From Cornus controversa (Eukaryota; Streptophyta; Magnoliopsida; Cornales; Cornaceae): 64,000 bases of DNA. The position numbers and the translations under genes were made by a program. Each line of letters begins with the position of its first letter. Positions within the stretch are counted from its first letter, which is position 1. The notes under the pieces were generated by a model, which did not search any database, was not told where the DNA came from, and worked only from the letters and a program-made list of their open reading frames with translations. Shown one piece after another: positions 1 to 9,900 of this stretch. The stretch covers positions 48,843,755-48,907,754 of the forward strand of contig CM048853.1 in the NCBI GenBank assembly GCA_026545225.1, written 5' to 3'.

Positions 1-17
1 TAAACAAAAATGAGCAG

Positions 18-306
18 AGAGATGGAAAAGAGTGAAGCAAAGGGATTATAATTTGGACTCTGCCTTACGATCGGTGGTGACAAATTACAAGCGCATCCAT
101 GAGAAAGATAGGTGTAGGCCATTTGTTATTTCACAGATAATGTTGTTAGCTGAGGTGAGTTTTTCAGTATATAATATGTAACTGCTATTTATTTTGTATA
201 AATTGTACCTCATGATCTTGTGAGTTGATTGACCTTTTCATTTTCTTTGTAGCTGTCTATGTCTTTTTCTTACCACTTGCATCTGCTCTTGAAACAAAAC
301 CATTAA
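18..306 (+). CDS. Possible last two exons of an unrecognised plus-strand gene (5' part outside window)
   Basis: Exon-like segments at about 18..154 and 253..306 join in phase 0. The first reads openly from about base 14 and ends in a consensus donor (GAG|GTGAGT at 155). The second follows a pyrimidine-rich acceptor (TTTCTTTGTAG|CTG) and stops with TAA at 304-306. The encoded tail includes YNLDSALRSVVTNYKRIHEK and then a Leu/His-rich end. An in-frame stop at 11-13 means an acceptor must lie at about 14-18; a GAGCAG is present there. I do not recognise the family. It would be the only plus-strand gene here, converging tail to tail with the Nudix gene. It could be chance open sequence. Confidence 0.35.
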
Positions 307-1078
307 CCTCTTTAGAATACCCATTCTGAATTTTTATTGTTTTAAGCCATCAATGGCAATGAAATGGGATGACCTTTTACAATAGCCTTTATTTTTTTTC
401 TCTTAAACAAACTTATTAATTCTTCTGACATTGCCTTGTGAATCTTCAAGTACAATGCCAAGGGTGGCAACTGCCAAGCGCTAAAAATTAAATTGATTAA
501 AAGGATAAAGAAAAAATATTTGTTGAGAATCCACAACACATGGGAACAAAAAACATTTACGTATTTTCGTATATTACAATATCTATCTTCAAATAACAAA
601 TCAAAACGTATATAACAATCCACCTTTAAACTGATTTTGACAGTAAAGGTAACAAGAAAATTATGTTAATATTTTCTACGCATGCATGCTTGTATTACAT
701 ACAAGTTCAGAAATTGGTATTCCATAAATTTTCTAGAATTACACTGATGTTGGAGATAAAGTGGGGTAAATGGCGAGTCTATTTAAGAGATACATCAACG
801 CATGTATAAATTGTATGTTAGTGTGGGATAAAAACATCCTATTTGTTTTCCTCTCTGAACAAAATACATCAGAGGCCATCAAGAAAACTCCAATACAAGA
901 ACGAACTAGGAAAAAGTGAGTGCAAGGAATTAAACCCAACATTTGGAACCAATGGATATGCTATACCACTCCAAGACCGATTAAAAGAAAAAAAATGCCT
1001 TGAAACAGTTGAGAAAGATACTAGCTAGCTGGTATACACTTCGAACTGTGAACTAAGTGCTTATGCAGAGTCACCGAA
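307..1078. other. Intergenic, no gene seen
   Basis: AT-rich sequence between the possible plus-strand gene end and the Nudix stop codon. The open frames here show no recognisable domain. It probably holds the 3' untranslated regions of the two converging genes. Confidence 0.5.
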
Positions 1079-4000
1079 TCAATCTTGACCTGGAAGGTCT
1101 TCCTCTCTAGACATCATCTTTTCATCATGCCACTTGGAGAAGCCTTCTAACAGAGCATTCTTCATCCATGGATACCGGCAATTCTCAACTGCATCTGGTA
1201 TGGATAACCATTTTCTGCTTCGGATATTCTGCTCAGGCCACGACTCAAGCTCCTCCTTGACGAGCAAGGCATACATTGAAGCTCTGCATAAACCTTCTGG
1301 GCTGAATTCATCTTGGTGGGTTTTGCTCCTGAAGTGATAAAATCCCAGGAATCCCTGCAACAGTAATATAGTCAAAATTCGTTCAACATTTATTTATTTA
1401 TTTTTTATTTGGCAGGTACTGACACATATTTCACAAATTTCCCACGACGGGCTCGAACCCCTCGCCTCCCCTTTGAGGGAGAAGAGGTTATATACCATTG
1501 GGCTAATGTCCCATTGGTAAAACGGTTCCACATTTATGATCCCAATTAGATGAAAATGAATGTAATCATTACAAACATTGAAGTCCAGCCTTACTATCCT
1601 ACTTCACTTAGGAATAGCAGGGATAAAAACTCAATCTTGGCAGACACAAGCTAACAAAATAATGTGAAGGAACAAAATAGGGGAAAAAAAAAAAAACAGA
1701 ATACCGAAGAAACCAGCAGTAACATAGACAACACAATGAAATCTTATATGTCTCCGTAAGCACCACAAATGAAACACAACAGAATTACTATATGCACATG
1801 CAAAAATTTGGTTATGCGTAGTTTTAAAACCTTTTGAGGGATCAATAACTGAAGAGATAAATTATATTAGTGTTAAAATGCTACCCCAAAGTTCCCACAA
1901 AACAGAATCCCAGCCTTATATACGGTCTTGATCACTCATAGGTTGTCGCTATCATTCTTTTTATCAGATGCAGAAATTTAGTTGGCAGAAATAGTGACTC
2001 CTGGGAACCAAATAGAGAAAGTAAAAGAAAAAAAATAAAATGGAAGCAAAAATCAAACTTGGTAAGTAATTTCTCACTATTAAGTCCCCTCGAACTCCAG
2101 CTTCTTCAATCGCTTCCCTTTTTGCTGCATCTTCAACAGTTTCATCATTCTCCCAGCCCCCCTGGAAGGAGATAACACAAGTGTCATGAATATTATCATG
2201 ATAAACTATATAGGTTAAATTTGCAAAAAAGCAGGAACTGCAGGCATATTGCAAAACAATATGACCGGCTTATTCAACACATGGCAAATACCAATACACA
2301 CACCTTGGCATTTTATTTTAAATCTGTGCCTGGGGCATTGTGATTCCGAGTGTGATTATGTATATTATATACATTTTTTTGTAGAACATGATGGAGTTTT
2401 GGTTCTTATATCCCCTAGACATGAGCAAGTGACTCAAAAAAATGAATCAACAAACAATTAAAGAACCCAGAAAAGAAGCTGCAAGATTAAAATGTTCAAC
2501 TTTAGAAGCAAGATTTAATATTCTGAAATTTGAAGATCTTACTATCCACCAGATAATAGATCACCCTTTATTTTCAGACTAGGGAACCCAGGTTTAAGGT
2601 TCAATGACTGCTGATGTAAATTCTCTTCACAGTCCCGTATTTCTAGGATTCCACCTCCTCACTTCCTGTTCAAATTGTTTGGTATGACCCCTCCCTAAAG
2701 TCAAAACCTTGGCAAGGATAACTTGTTATGAAAAGAAATGGATGCCCCCAAACTCTTTAAAAGGAGAAGACACTATACTGTTTCCTAGTATGTGCATTAC
2801 TACAAAGCTATATAAGACAAAAGATAATCTATTTCTGCATTGTTCCCTGCCTTATAGCTGGATTCCCAAAGGATATTATCTCATTGTTACTTTCCAATCC
2901 CCATCATCACAGGCATTAGAAACAAGAACTTGGTAAAATGTCCCTTTCTTGGCTTACTATTTTGGGGATAAGGAGATGAATTCAGACAACTTTTTGGGAT
3001 GTCTATGGGCCTCATATTCGTTTTAGATAACAATATATTATTTGCTTTTTTTTCTTTTTTCTTTATCAGTTCAGGAATCAGAAGAACTTTGATATTAACA
3101 AGACTGACAGGTTGTCATCTCTTTTACCCAACTTAACTAGTCTTTCAGTGCGATGCTCCCCACAAGGAGCAGTTACATTGGAACTATGTCAATTGATCTA
3201 CCAGTAACCACGTTAGACTGGGGTTGGAGCTATATGGAGGTACAGATATAATCGAACAAATTGTGTTTGAACATTACAACAACAACAAAGCCGACCCCAT
3301 CCACATGGGATAAAGGCAAGGATGATGATGATGAACAACAACAATATATTGCCATTGCCCATTCAAACCTTGCCATAGAATACAAGAACTCCACAATTTG
3401 TGGATCTCTACTGCCGCCACATAGAAGTAAATGTCATACTGACTTATAAATGGCCATATAAAATGAATTATTGTACGGTTTTAGCCTTTAGGCCATATAG
3501 AAGGCCAAAGACCGGGTTCCATTGGGTAGTTGACTATTGGGGAGTAGTAGAATCATGTAATCGCATGATAATTCATCTTTAGATAAGTTTCTCCTCTTCA
3601 AAATAGGGCTCTTCGGAGGGATCCTTTGAGGAATAGAACCTTTATATTTGTTTTTATAGTGATTAGGCCATTTAAATCCAAAATGAGATAATTTTCATTT
3701 ATATCCTTTTGTTTTAGTTCTTGCCTTAACTTGCTTGGGCTTTCTTGTTTTCTTATGCTCCTTTATGAAACTCCTCGTTGCATGGTTGTTTCTCCTTGAG
3801 TTTTAATAAATTTTAATTTACCAAAAAAGAAATTCCAAAATGAAGTATCTATCATCATTTTGAACCTGAATGTACCATAAACTTAGGTCCATAGCTGAAA
3901 TAATATTTCCCCACATGTTTTGTTTAGAGTTTGCATTCCTTTCCCTTAACGCTCAATATCACATTCCCTACAAACATTGTCTTCTCGTTGGCTCCACCAC

Positions 4001-4885
4001 TCTATGTCCACTGTATAACTTAGGCACCACATAATAAATGCTTCAAGTAATTGTATGTTTGATTTGAGTCTGGCCTTCTGTCCTTCTCTTCTGTCTTCCT
4101 TTTCTCTCTCCTTCGAGAAAATAAGTACTAGGTGAGCTATCTTCTCTGTTGTCTTATTGACCCACCCTTCTAGTCAATTACCTCTTCTGTTCTTCTCTTC
4201 CATCTTCCTTTTCTCTCTCCTTCGAGAAAAGTAGTACTAGGTGAGCTATCTTCTCTGTTGTCTTGTTGACCCACCCTTCTAGTCAATTAACTTTCTCACC
4301 TTTGGATGGGTTACAGATTGTCCAGAAGTTAACGGCCCAATGAAATCCTACAACAAGCCTTTCCTATGGCACAAAATTTTGTAGGGCATTATTTTATGTT
4401 GTAATTTGGGCCCGTGTTTGAATTTCTAAGCCAACATCCAGCTAAAGCTAAACCTAGGTACCCAATGAGCCAGTCAATCATCTTCCCACCCAAACAACAT
4501 AAAATGTCGCGAAGGGATCAGCCCCACAAACCTCCTAGATGATGATAACAAACATATGCTTATTTAACACTTAAACCTAAGAAGACCAAGGTGCTATTTG
4601 ATAAACCAATACAACACAAACATGTTGAGTGATTTTACAATTGCACTTGATAATACAAGCATCGCTTAAAAATATCCCACTTCAAAGAAATCAATTTTAT
4701 AATGAATTAAACTTCACTTATTACTTATCACTAAATAAATTCACTAAATCAGTTTTCATTGAACTGGACATAGGACTGTAACTTGGGTGGTTCCTACTTG
4801 TCAAAAAAAAAATTTGGTTGGCTCCTACTCAGACCCAACCCTAGCTTTGGATGGACTTGGACAACTATATATGTTGTTCGAGTAA

Positions 4886-4917
<32 letters not shown>

Positions 4918-5958
4918 CCGTTAATTTTTATTCGAAGAGATATGACAAAATCTAATAGCAAACATATCACCAGCCTTCATAATCTTTGTGATAGGTCCTT
5001 CCATCGCCATTTAAGTGAACTTCAAAAATTAGACAACCAAGGCTTTTTGATCACAATTTTTGCAACTCTAGACATTTCCATCCTCACCACAAGATTAGCA
5101 CCGCTCGCTCCATACCTCAAGCACTTTAATCCCGAATCAATAAATCTCTTTAACAAAGTTCGTGTTTGAGGGAATGGACAAAATACTTTTATTGCAACGA
5201 CACATTGAGTTGAATTGAGAAGAGGATATTTTTAATTTGATTATTCGACCCCAAGATTTGATGATCTTTTTATCTGAAACTTTCAATTTGGGGTTGTGGG
5301 TTTCGACAGGTCAACAAAGATAAGTTTAAGCGAAGGGATCAATTAAGGGTGTATACCTTTTTGTTACTTATTTAGGGCCTGTTTGGTAACCATTTATGTT
5401 TAGCGTTTATTATTTAAGTGTTCATATAAACAGTGTTTATGTTACGATTTTGTTTATCCATAAACATGAGTGTTGTTTGATAGCGAAAAAACGTTTGGCT
5501 TATTTTAAAAATCATAAAAAGAAAAACATGTTTGTTAACCTTAAACTATATATTTTTTTAAAAAATCAACACAACAAACTGCATAAAAAGTCAAGTTCAT
5601 GCTACAACAAATCTATACAACAATAACAGAGCAATTAATATACATAAAAAAGAAATAAATAATATTGGGTTACATATATATCTACACACTACAAATTATA
5701 TTGTAAAACTAGAATGACCCACAACCCAGAAGGTCCTAACAAGTAACCGATGCACACAATTCGGATCCTTACGGTTATTGGGAGAACCAGAACCATTCCC
5801 AACGGTTCCTTAATTTTGAAACTAGAATAAATGAGTTCGGTTCAATTCGATTATTATAGGAGTTGTATTTAACCTTATAATAGTTATAATAACTTCATTG
5901 TTTAAAATTTTTTCCATAACAAAAGGTTATTATAACTATTACCATGATTTTATAACAG

Positions 5959-5994
<36 letters not shown>

Positions 5995-8900
5995 CGGTTC
6001 CAGTTCCGGTTCCAATGCTTGGAACCGGAATCGTAGTGAACGGTTCCTAAAATTTAGAGTCGGAACCGGAACCTGAACAGTAGTGAACGGTTTGGTTCAG
6101 TTCAGCTAAAATTCTTTATGGTTCCACCAGTTCTTTGTGCACCCCTACCAACAAAACAAAATATATATAACTATGAAAAAGTTGAAAGTTTTTCAATTTA
6201 TATGGAGTGAGAAGAGGGATTTGGAGGGCATACTCTTTCTCTTGAACTTCTTATGCTACTTCTTTCTTTTTCATTTTTTTGATTTCTATTTTCTTTTCAA
6301 CACTGAAAATAAATGAATGATATGACTACAAAATACCATTCTTGTTTCTTTGACAAAGAGATGGTTGAGACTTCTTTGTTTTTTTTTTTCAAACAAGGTT
6401 TTTTTTTTTTAGCATGGGTGCCCCTTAGTAACTATTTCTTATTATCAAGTATATTAATAATTGTTCATATTGTACCCAATATTTTTTTCTCAAGGCAATT
6501 GATGCTCTTTAATTCTGTCCACACTTGATAATTCTAATATTTTTATCATTGTATCAAACAATAGCCTTTTATAATTTTTTTTTCTTTTCATTTTCTTACT
6601 TTTAGTTTCAATTTTTAATTAAAATAATATAATCACCATTTTAGATAAAAAAGTTTTTTTTTTTTAATAAACATAAACAATAAACATCATTTTAGTGTTT
6701 AGGATTTGAAGGCTTAGCTACAGTGTTGTTTTAAAAGCGTTTTGACAATTTATAAACAAAACAAAAATTATCAAACATGTTTATCCTAAAAAATTATTTT
6801 TATAAACAATAAACACTAAATATAAACGGTTACCAAATGGGCCCAATTATTTTTAGCTACTTTTAGTTTAAAAAACAACCCTACCAATCCGTTCATGTTA
6901 AGCTCAAGTTATGCTCTTTGCGTCAGAAAGGTTGGGCCCGGGCTTGCACTAGGATTTTTATATCTCAGGTTGACTACTCAAATTGCCCAATTTACGTGAG
7001 TTGCACCACTAGTTGGACGAATTTACCCTTGTAAAAATTGAAACTGAAAAATTCAGTACTTAAAAGTTAAAACTTCAGAACTTAAAATAAAATTCAGCTC
7101 TTACTTTTTTTTTGGACAAGTATTCACAGAAAGGTGCTCAAACAGGGAGCGCATCCAATATATAAAAGCAAGGACCCATCAAAAGAAAACTCTATAATCT
7201 CAAGCGATCCACAAAAACAATGCGATCCTCCACTGATTACAAGATCTACCATGAATCCAAAAAAATAGGGAGCCAAGTATAAAAGACTTAAAAGCCCAAA
7301 TAGGAGTCTCTTCCCCATTACAAGCTGCAACGAAACTGTTCTGCTTTGCCTCAGTAGGAAGAAGCAGAGCAGAAGCAATAACAAACATCATAGGTAGAAT
7401 TACTTGAAAGCAAAGATAAGAGTACTGCATCAAAAAAAAATAATAATAACTTCGTACCTTTGGAAACAAGAGACCTGCTCCACTAGGTGAGCTGATCATA
7501 AGCACCTCAACAATCCTCTCAGACTTCACATCACTACCTTCATCAGAATCTTTATACTTAAATGGAATGCAACTGGTAGGAAACCATGAATAAGTATTTG
7601 TTATTAAAAAAATAAAAAATAAAAAAGCTTTAATCCTTTAAGATATGATAAGAAATGTTATCTCAACTGGCCCTTCTTAAATGGGATGCACCTGGTAGGA
7701 AACCACGAACAAGTATTTGGTATATAAAAACCAATAATCCTTTAAGATATGATAAGAAATGTTATCCCAACTGGCCTTTTTAATTTATAATTAAAATATC
7801 TAAATTTGTATTGGCATCCAGCCATGGCAGAAATTCACAAATAAAACTCTTCTAAGTGTATTAAGTATAGCAAGAGAATATGCATTTGCAAAAGAAATTT
7901 CTTGTCGAATCTGATGGATACTAGCCTCCCTGTAAGAGTAAATTATTCATCACACAGTTTTTTAATCTCTCTTTTAGATAACCTTAAACAAAAAGACATA
8001 CATGATATACAACTCAGCATGAACTAAATCCATATATGTAGTACAGCCAGTACTTAAAGAGAATGTCACTATATGATGACTACAGATACAATACAACGAG
8101 CATATCACCCTAAAAGAATAAACCTTTAAAATGACAATCCAACCAATCATGGCGTGTAGCCCTTCAATTTTAACAGTCAATCTGTTGTAACAGCGGGAAA
8201 TTAATGATGCAAAAATGACAACTTCTATGAAATAAATTATCTGAAAATCCAAAATCCAGCACTTTATAGCATCATTAGCCTCTCATGCAACGATCCAAAA
8301 AATGATCACCAGATAACTTAATGAAGTTTCTAGAACATGAATCCATCAATCATCAAAGTAATGGTAAGAATAAGAATAAAAATAATAAGAACAACAACAA
8401 AACTTTTAAAGTTGAAATAACATCCTCAGAATGCTGGTTAAAGTTGAAAAATGAAAAAAACAACTTAGCATGAGGACACTGAATATCAATATCACATCCA
8501 AGAAGCATTTCTGAAGATGAACTTCTTCAAGGGCTTGAAAAGGCTGGTACAACTTAGAGTGCTTAACTTGCATGGTCAACCTATTGTAACAATATTTGGC
8601 AACTGACCATAAAAATATGACGAGTTTTCCAACAATCCAAAGTCCAGCACCGTACAGAATCGTTTACCCCTCTCACACAATGATTCCAAAGTATTGACCA
8701 GATAAGATATGGAGACTTTTCAAATGGGAGTCCACCAAATATTTAAGGGCATAATTGAACAGTTTCGAGGGTGCTTCATCCCACTACGCGAGGTGTTAAG
8801 AGCAATTCAAATCCTAACTTCTTCAAATCATTTCACACATTCAAACTTATATTTCCCCGTACCCATTTTCATTGTCATTACCTGTAGCCTTACTTCACAA

Positions 8901-9489
8901 AAAAAGTGTCTTCATATGACCAATGCGGACTCCCCAACATTTTGTATTAGAACCCACCAAACACGCCAATTGATGCCAATTATTGTAATCACGACCACGG
9001 TAAAATGGATTCAATACATTCAAATAAACCTCTCATTAAAATTAGAAATCTGATAGGCCTGAACTTTTTTCCCCAAATGAAAAACCCACAAACATCCCCA
9101 TTTGAACCCCCACCTTCACAGCAATCCATAAAAAAATAAGGAAAGAAACCCATTGTGGTGATCATACATATAAAATAAAAAATATAACCTACCATTTAGC
9201 TATCAATAATTATCCAAATTTAATATAGATTAGTTCATCTCAAACGAACCATCAACATCAACAATGTCAACCACAACAAGCCAAATAGACACAATATACT
9301 ACATTAAAATATAGAAAAAAAATAGTCATCCCAAATGATCGAACTTAACACAAAAATGATATATATCACACACACACACACACATATCAAAATGACTGAC
9401 GGAATTGACGGAAATTACCCGGCGACAAGGCGATAACCGTCCTCGTACCGCTGCTGATGCCGACCCGTGCGGGCCACCAAATCAGACAT
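1079..9489 (-). CDS. NUDT16: NUDT16-like Nudix hydrolase
   Basis: Four exons on the minus strand: 9419..9489, 7458..7572, 2078..2161 and 1079..1354, giving 181 aa. All joins are GT-AG and keep frame. The protein begins MSDLVARTGRHQQRYEDGYR and continues through VAGCIPF, LMISSPSG and LLFPK. The Nudix box spans residues 63-85 and is complete: GG at 63-64, E69, REAIEEAGV at 77-85 with the metal-binding E81/E82. The tail carries FRSKTHQDEFSPEG and CRYPWM, as in the plant NUDT4/16/18/21 subgroup. These enzymes cleave nucleoside diphosphates linked to another moiety, with Mg2+; the substrate cannot be read from sequence. Arabidopsis NUDT16 is annotated as mitochondrial, but no strong presequence is visible here. 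Intron 1 is 1.8 kb, intron 2 is 5.3 kb and transposon-rich, intron 3 is 0.7 kb. The small exons are shorter than many chance open frames nearby, so the gene was found from motif order and phase. Confidence 0.93.
1394..1524 (-). mobile_element. tRNA-derived SINE with target-site duplication, in Nudix intron 3
   Basis: Read on the minus strand, it has an A-box-like TTAGCCCAATGG and a B box GGGTTCGAGCCC about 40 nt apart, the internal Pol III promoter of a tRNA-derived SINE. It ends in an A-rich tail (AAATAAATAAATAA). The direct repeats GTTCAACATTTAT (1381-1393) and GTTCCACATTTAT (1525-1537) match at 12 of 13 positions and fit a target-site duplication. It cannot be a functional tRNA: no acceptor stem forms. 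Confidence 0.75.
3289..3334 (+). mobile_element. Extreme 3' tail of an RTE-like LINE
   Basis: The segment GCCGACCCCATCCACATGGG followed by ATAAAGGCAAGGATGATGATG is the same 3' terminus as the larger LINE at 49555-49600. It is flanked by ACAACAACAA on the left (ending about 3288) and again at 3335-3344, which looks like a target-site duplication around a heavily 5'-truncated insertion. The A/C-rich flank is low complexity, so the duplication is suggestive only. Confidence 0.55.
4079..4295. repeat. Tandem duplication, period 109 bp, two copies
   Basis: Two near-identical copies share CTTTTCTCTCTCCTTCGAGA, GTACTAGGTGAGCTATCTTC and GACCCACCCTTCTAGTCAAT. The marker GTACTA occurs at 4125 and 4234. 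It lies within Nudix intron 2 and has no coding content. Confidence 0.85.
4886..4913. repeat. (AAT)n microsatellite
   Basis: About nine uninterrupted AAT/ATA units in Nudix intron 2. Confidence 0.95.
5375..6843. mobile_element. TIR DNA transposon remnant, non-autonomous, with a nested insertion
   Basis: The left end GGGCCTGTTTGGTAACCATT is matched in inverted orientation by the right end, which reads GGGCCCATTTGGTAACCGTT on the minus strand. The similarity runs on for about 40 bp (TTTATGTTTAGCGTTTATT against TTATATTTAGTGTTTATT). Ends of the type GGGCCTGTTTGG occur in plant class II elements. No transposase frame is visible and no clean target-site duplication was found, so the superfamily is unassigned. 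The element at 5744-6147 sits inside it. Confidence 0.7.
5744..6147 (+). mobile_element. hAT-like non-autonomous element, GGTTCC-rich family, copy 1 (nested)
   Basis: The right end TGTGCACCCCTA matches the family terminus defined at 54559-55107. The left end TAACCGATGCACAC is a decayed TAGGGGTGCACAC. Flanking 8-mers CTAACAAG (5736-5743) and CCAACAAA (6148-6155) agree at 6 of 8 positions, consistent with an old hAT-type duplication. Inside are GGTTCC/GGAACC repeats and an AT core with a TA microsatellite at about 5960-5990. Confidence 0.7.
7556..7790 (-). repeat. Tandem duplication across the Nudix exon 2 splice acceptor
   Basis: Two roughly 118-bp copies lie at about 7557-7675 and 7677-7788. 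Both contain GGTAGGAAACCA, TCCTTTAAGATATGATAAGA and AATGTTATC. The lower-coordinate copy holds the real acceptor (exon 2 begins at 7572). The other keeps a second polypyrimidine-CCAG acceptor, so a cryptic exon start would be at 7691, followed by the first codons of exon 2. Use of the cryptic site would give an in-frame stop at 7658-7660. Confidence 0.85.
8100..8720. repeat. Diverged tandem duplication in Nudix intron 1
   Basis: Segments around 8140-8315 and 8560-8705 share the order GTCAA(T/C)CT(G/A)TTGTAACA, AATCCAAA(A/G)TCCAGCAC, CCTCTCA(T/C)(G/A)CAA and ACCAGATAA, with many mismatches, suggesting an old duplication. No coding or structured RNA content is evident. Confidence 0.5.
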
Positions 9490-9900
9490 ACTAAATTAGC
9501 ACAACCCTAGTACGCTACGAACAGATTTGATCATCTGCCATTGAAATCACAAGGACGACCATTGATTTGCACACAATGTGCTCATTCTGATGCTAATTGT
9601 GAACCATTTTGCCATTGTTGTCGATTGTATAGATGGTTGTGAATTGAATGCTCTTAAAATCTCTACACGAACGTTTGACTTGTTGCAATGAAGGTTAAAA
9701 AATTATATCCTAAATATAATTGCAGAGAGAGAAGAAAAAGAATTGATTTGCATGTAATGAATGTGATTGTTCGGAGAGAGAGAGAGGGGGGGCCTAGAGA
9801 GAGAAAGAAACAGAGATTACAAACCTAGAGGTAGAGGGGGGCGATAGGAGCGGATCGGGTGGTTTAGGGTGCGGTCAACGTCACGTGGATCAAGGGTCAA
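9490..9900 (-). promoter_or_regulatory. Nudix 5' flank with CT tract and G-box
   Basis: Upstream of the ATG at 9489 the sense strand carries a CT-rich tract (GAGAGAGAGAG on plus, about 9775-9790, plus more to 9805). A G-box CACGTG lies at 9882-9887, next to GGTCAACGT (W-box-like core TCAAC). The transcription start was not located. The motif calls rest on sequence match alone. Confidence 0.4.

Larger units (their letters stand above)
2162..7457 (-). other. Nudix intron 2 (5.3 kb)
   Basis: Bounded by the donor AAG|GTACGA (exon 2 end 7458) and the acceptor CCTTCCAG before exon 3 at 2161. The open frames inside have no domains. Contents listed separately: LINE tail (3289-3334), 109-bp tandem duplication (4079-4295), AAT microsatellite (4886-4913), TIR element with nested insertion (5375-6843). 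Nothing recognisable was seen in 2170-3270 and 3350-4070. Confidence 0.85.

Noticed and set aside
1440-1520. tRNA gene
   Set aside because: It has A and B boxes but no cloverleaf acceptor stem, and carries an A-rich tail and flanking duplications: a SINE.
8709-9053. 114-aa open frame on the plus strand in Nudix intron 1
   Set aside because: No domain; overlaps an old tandem duplication.
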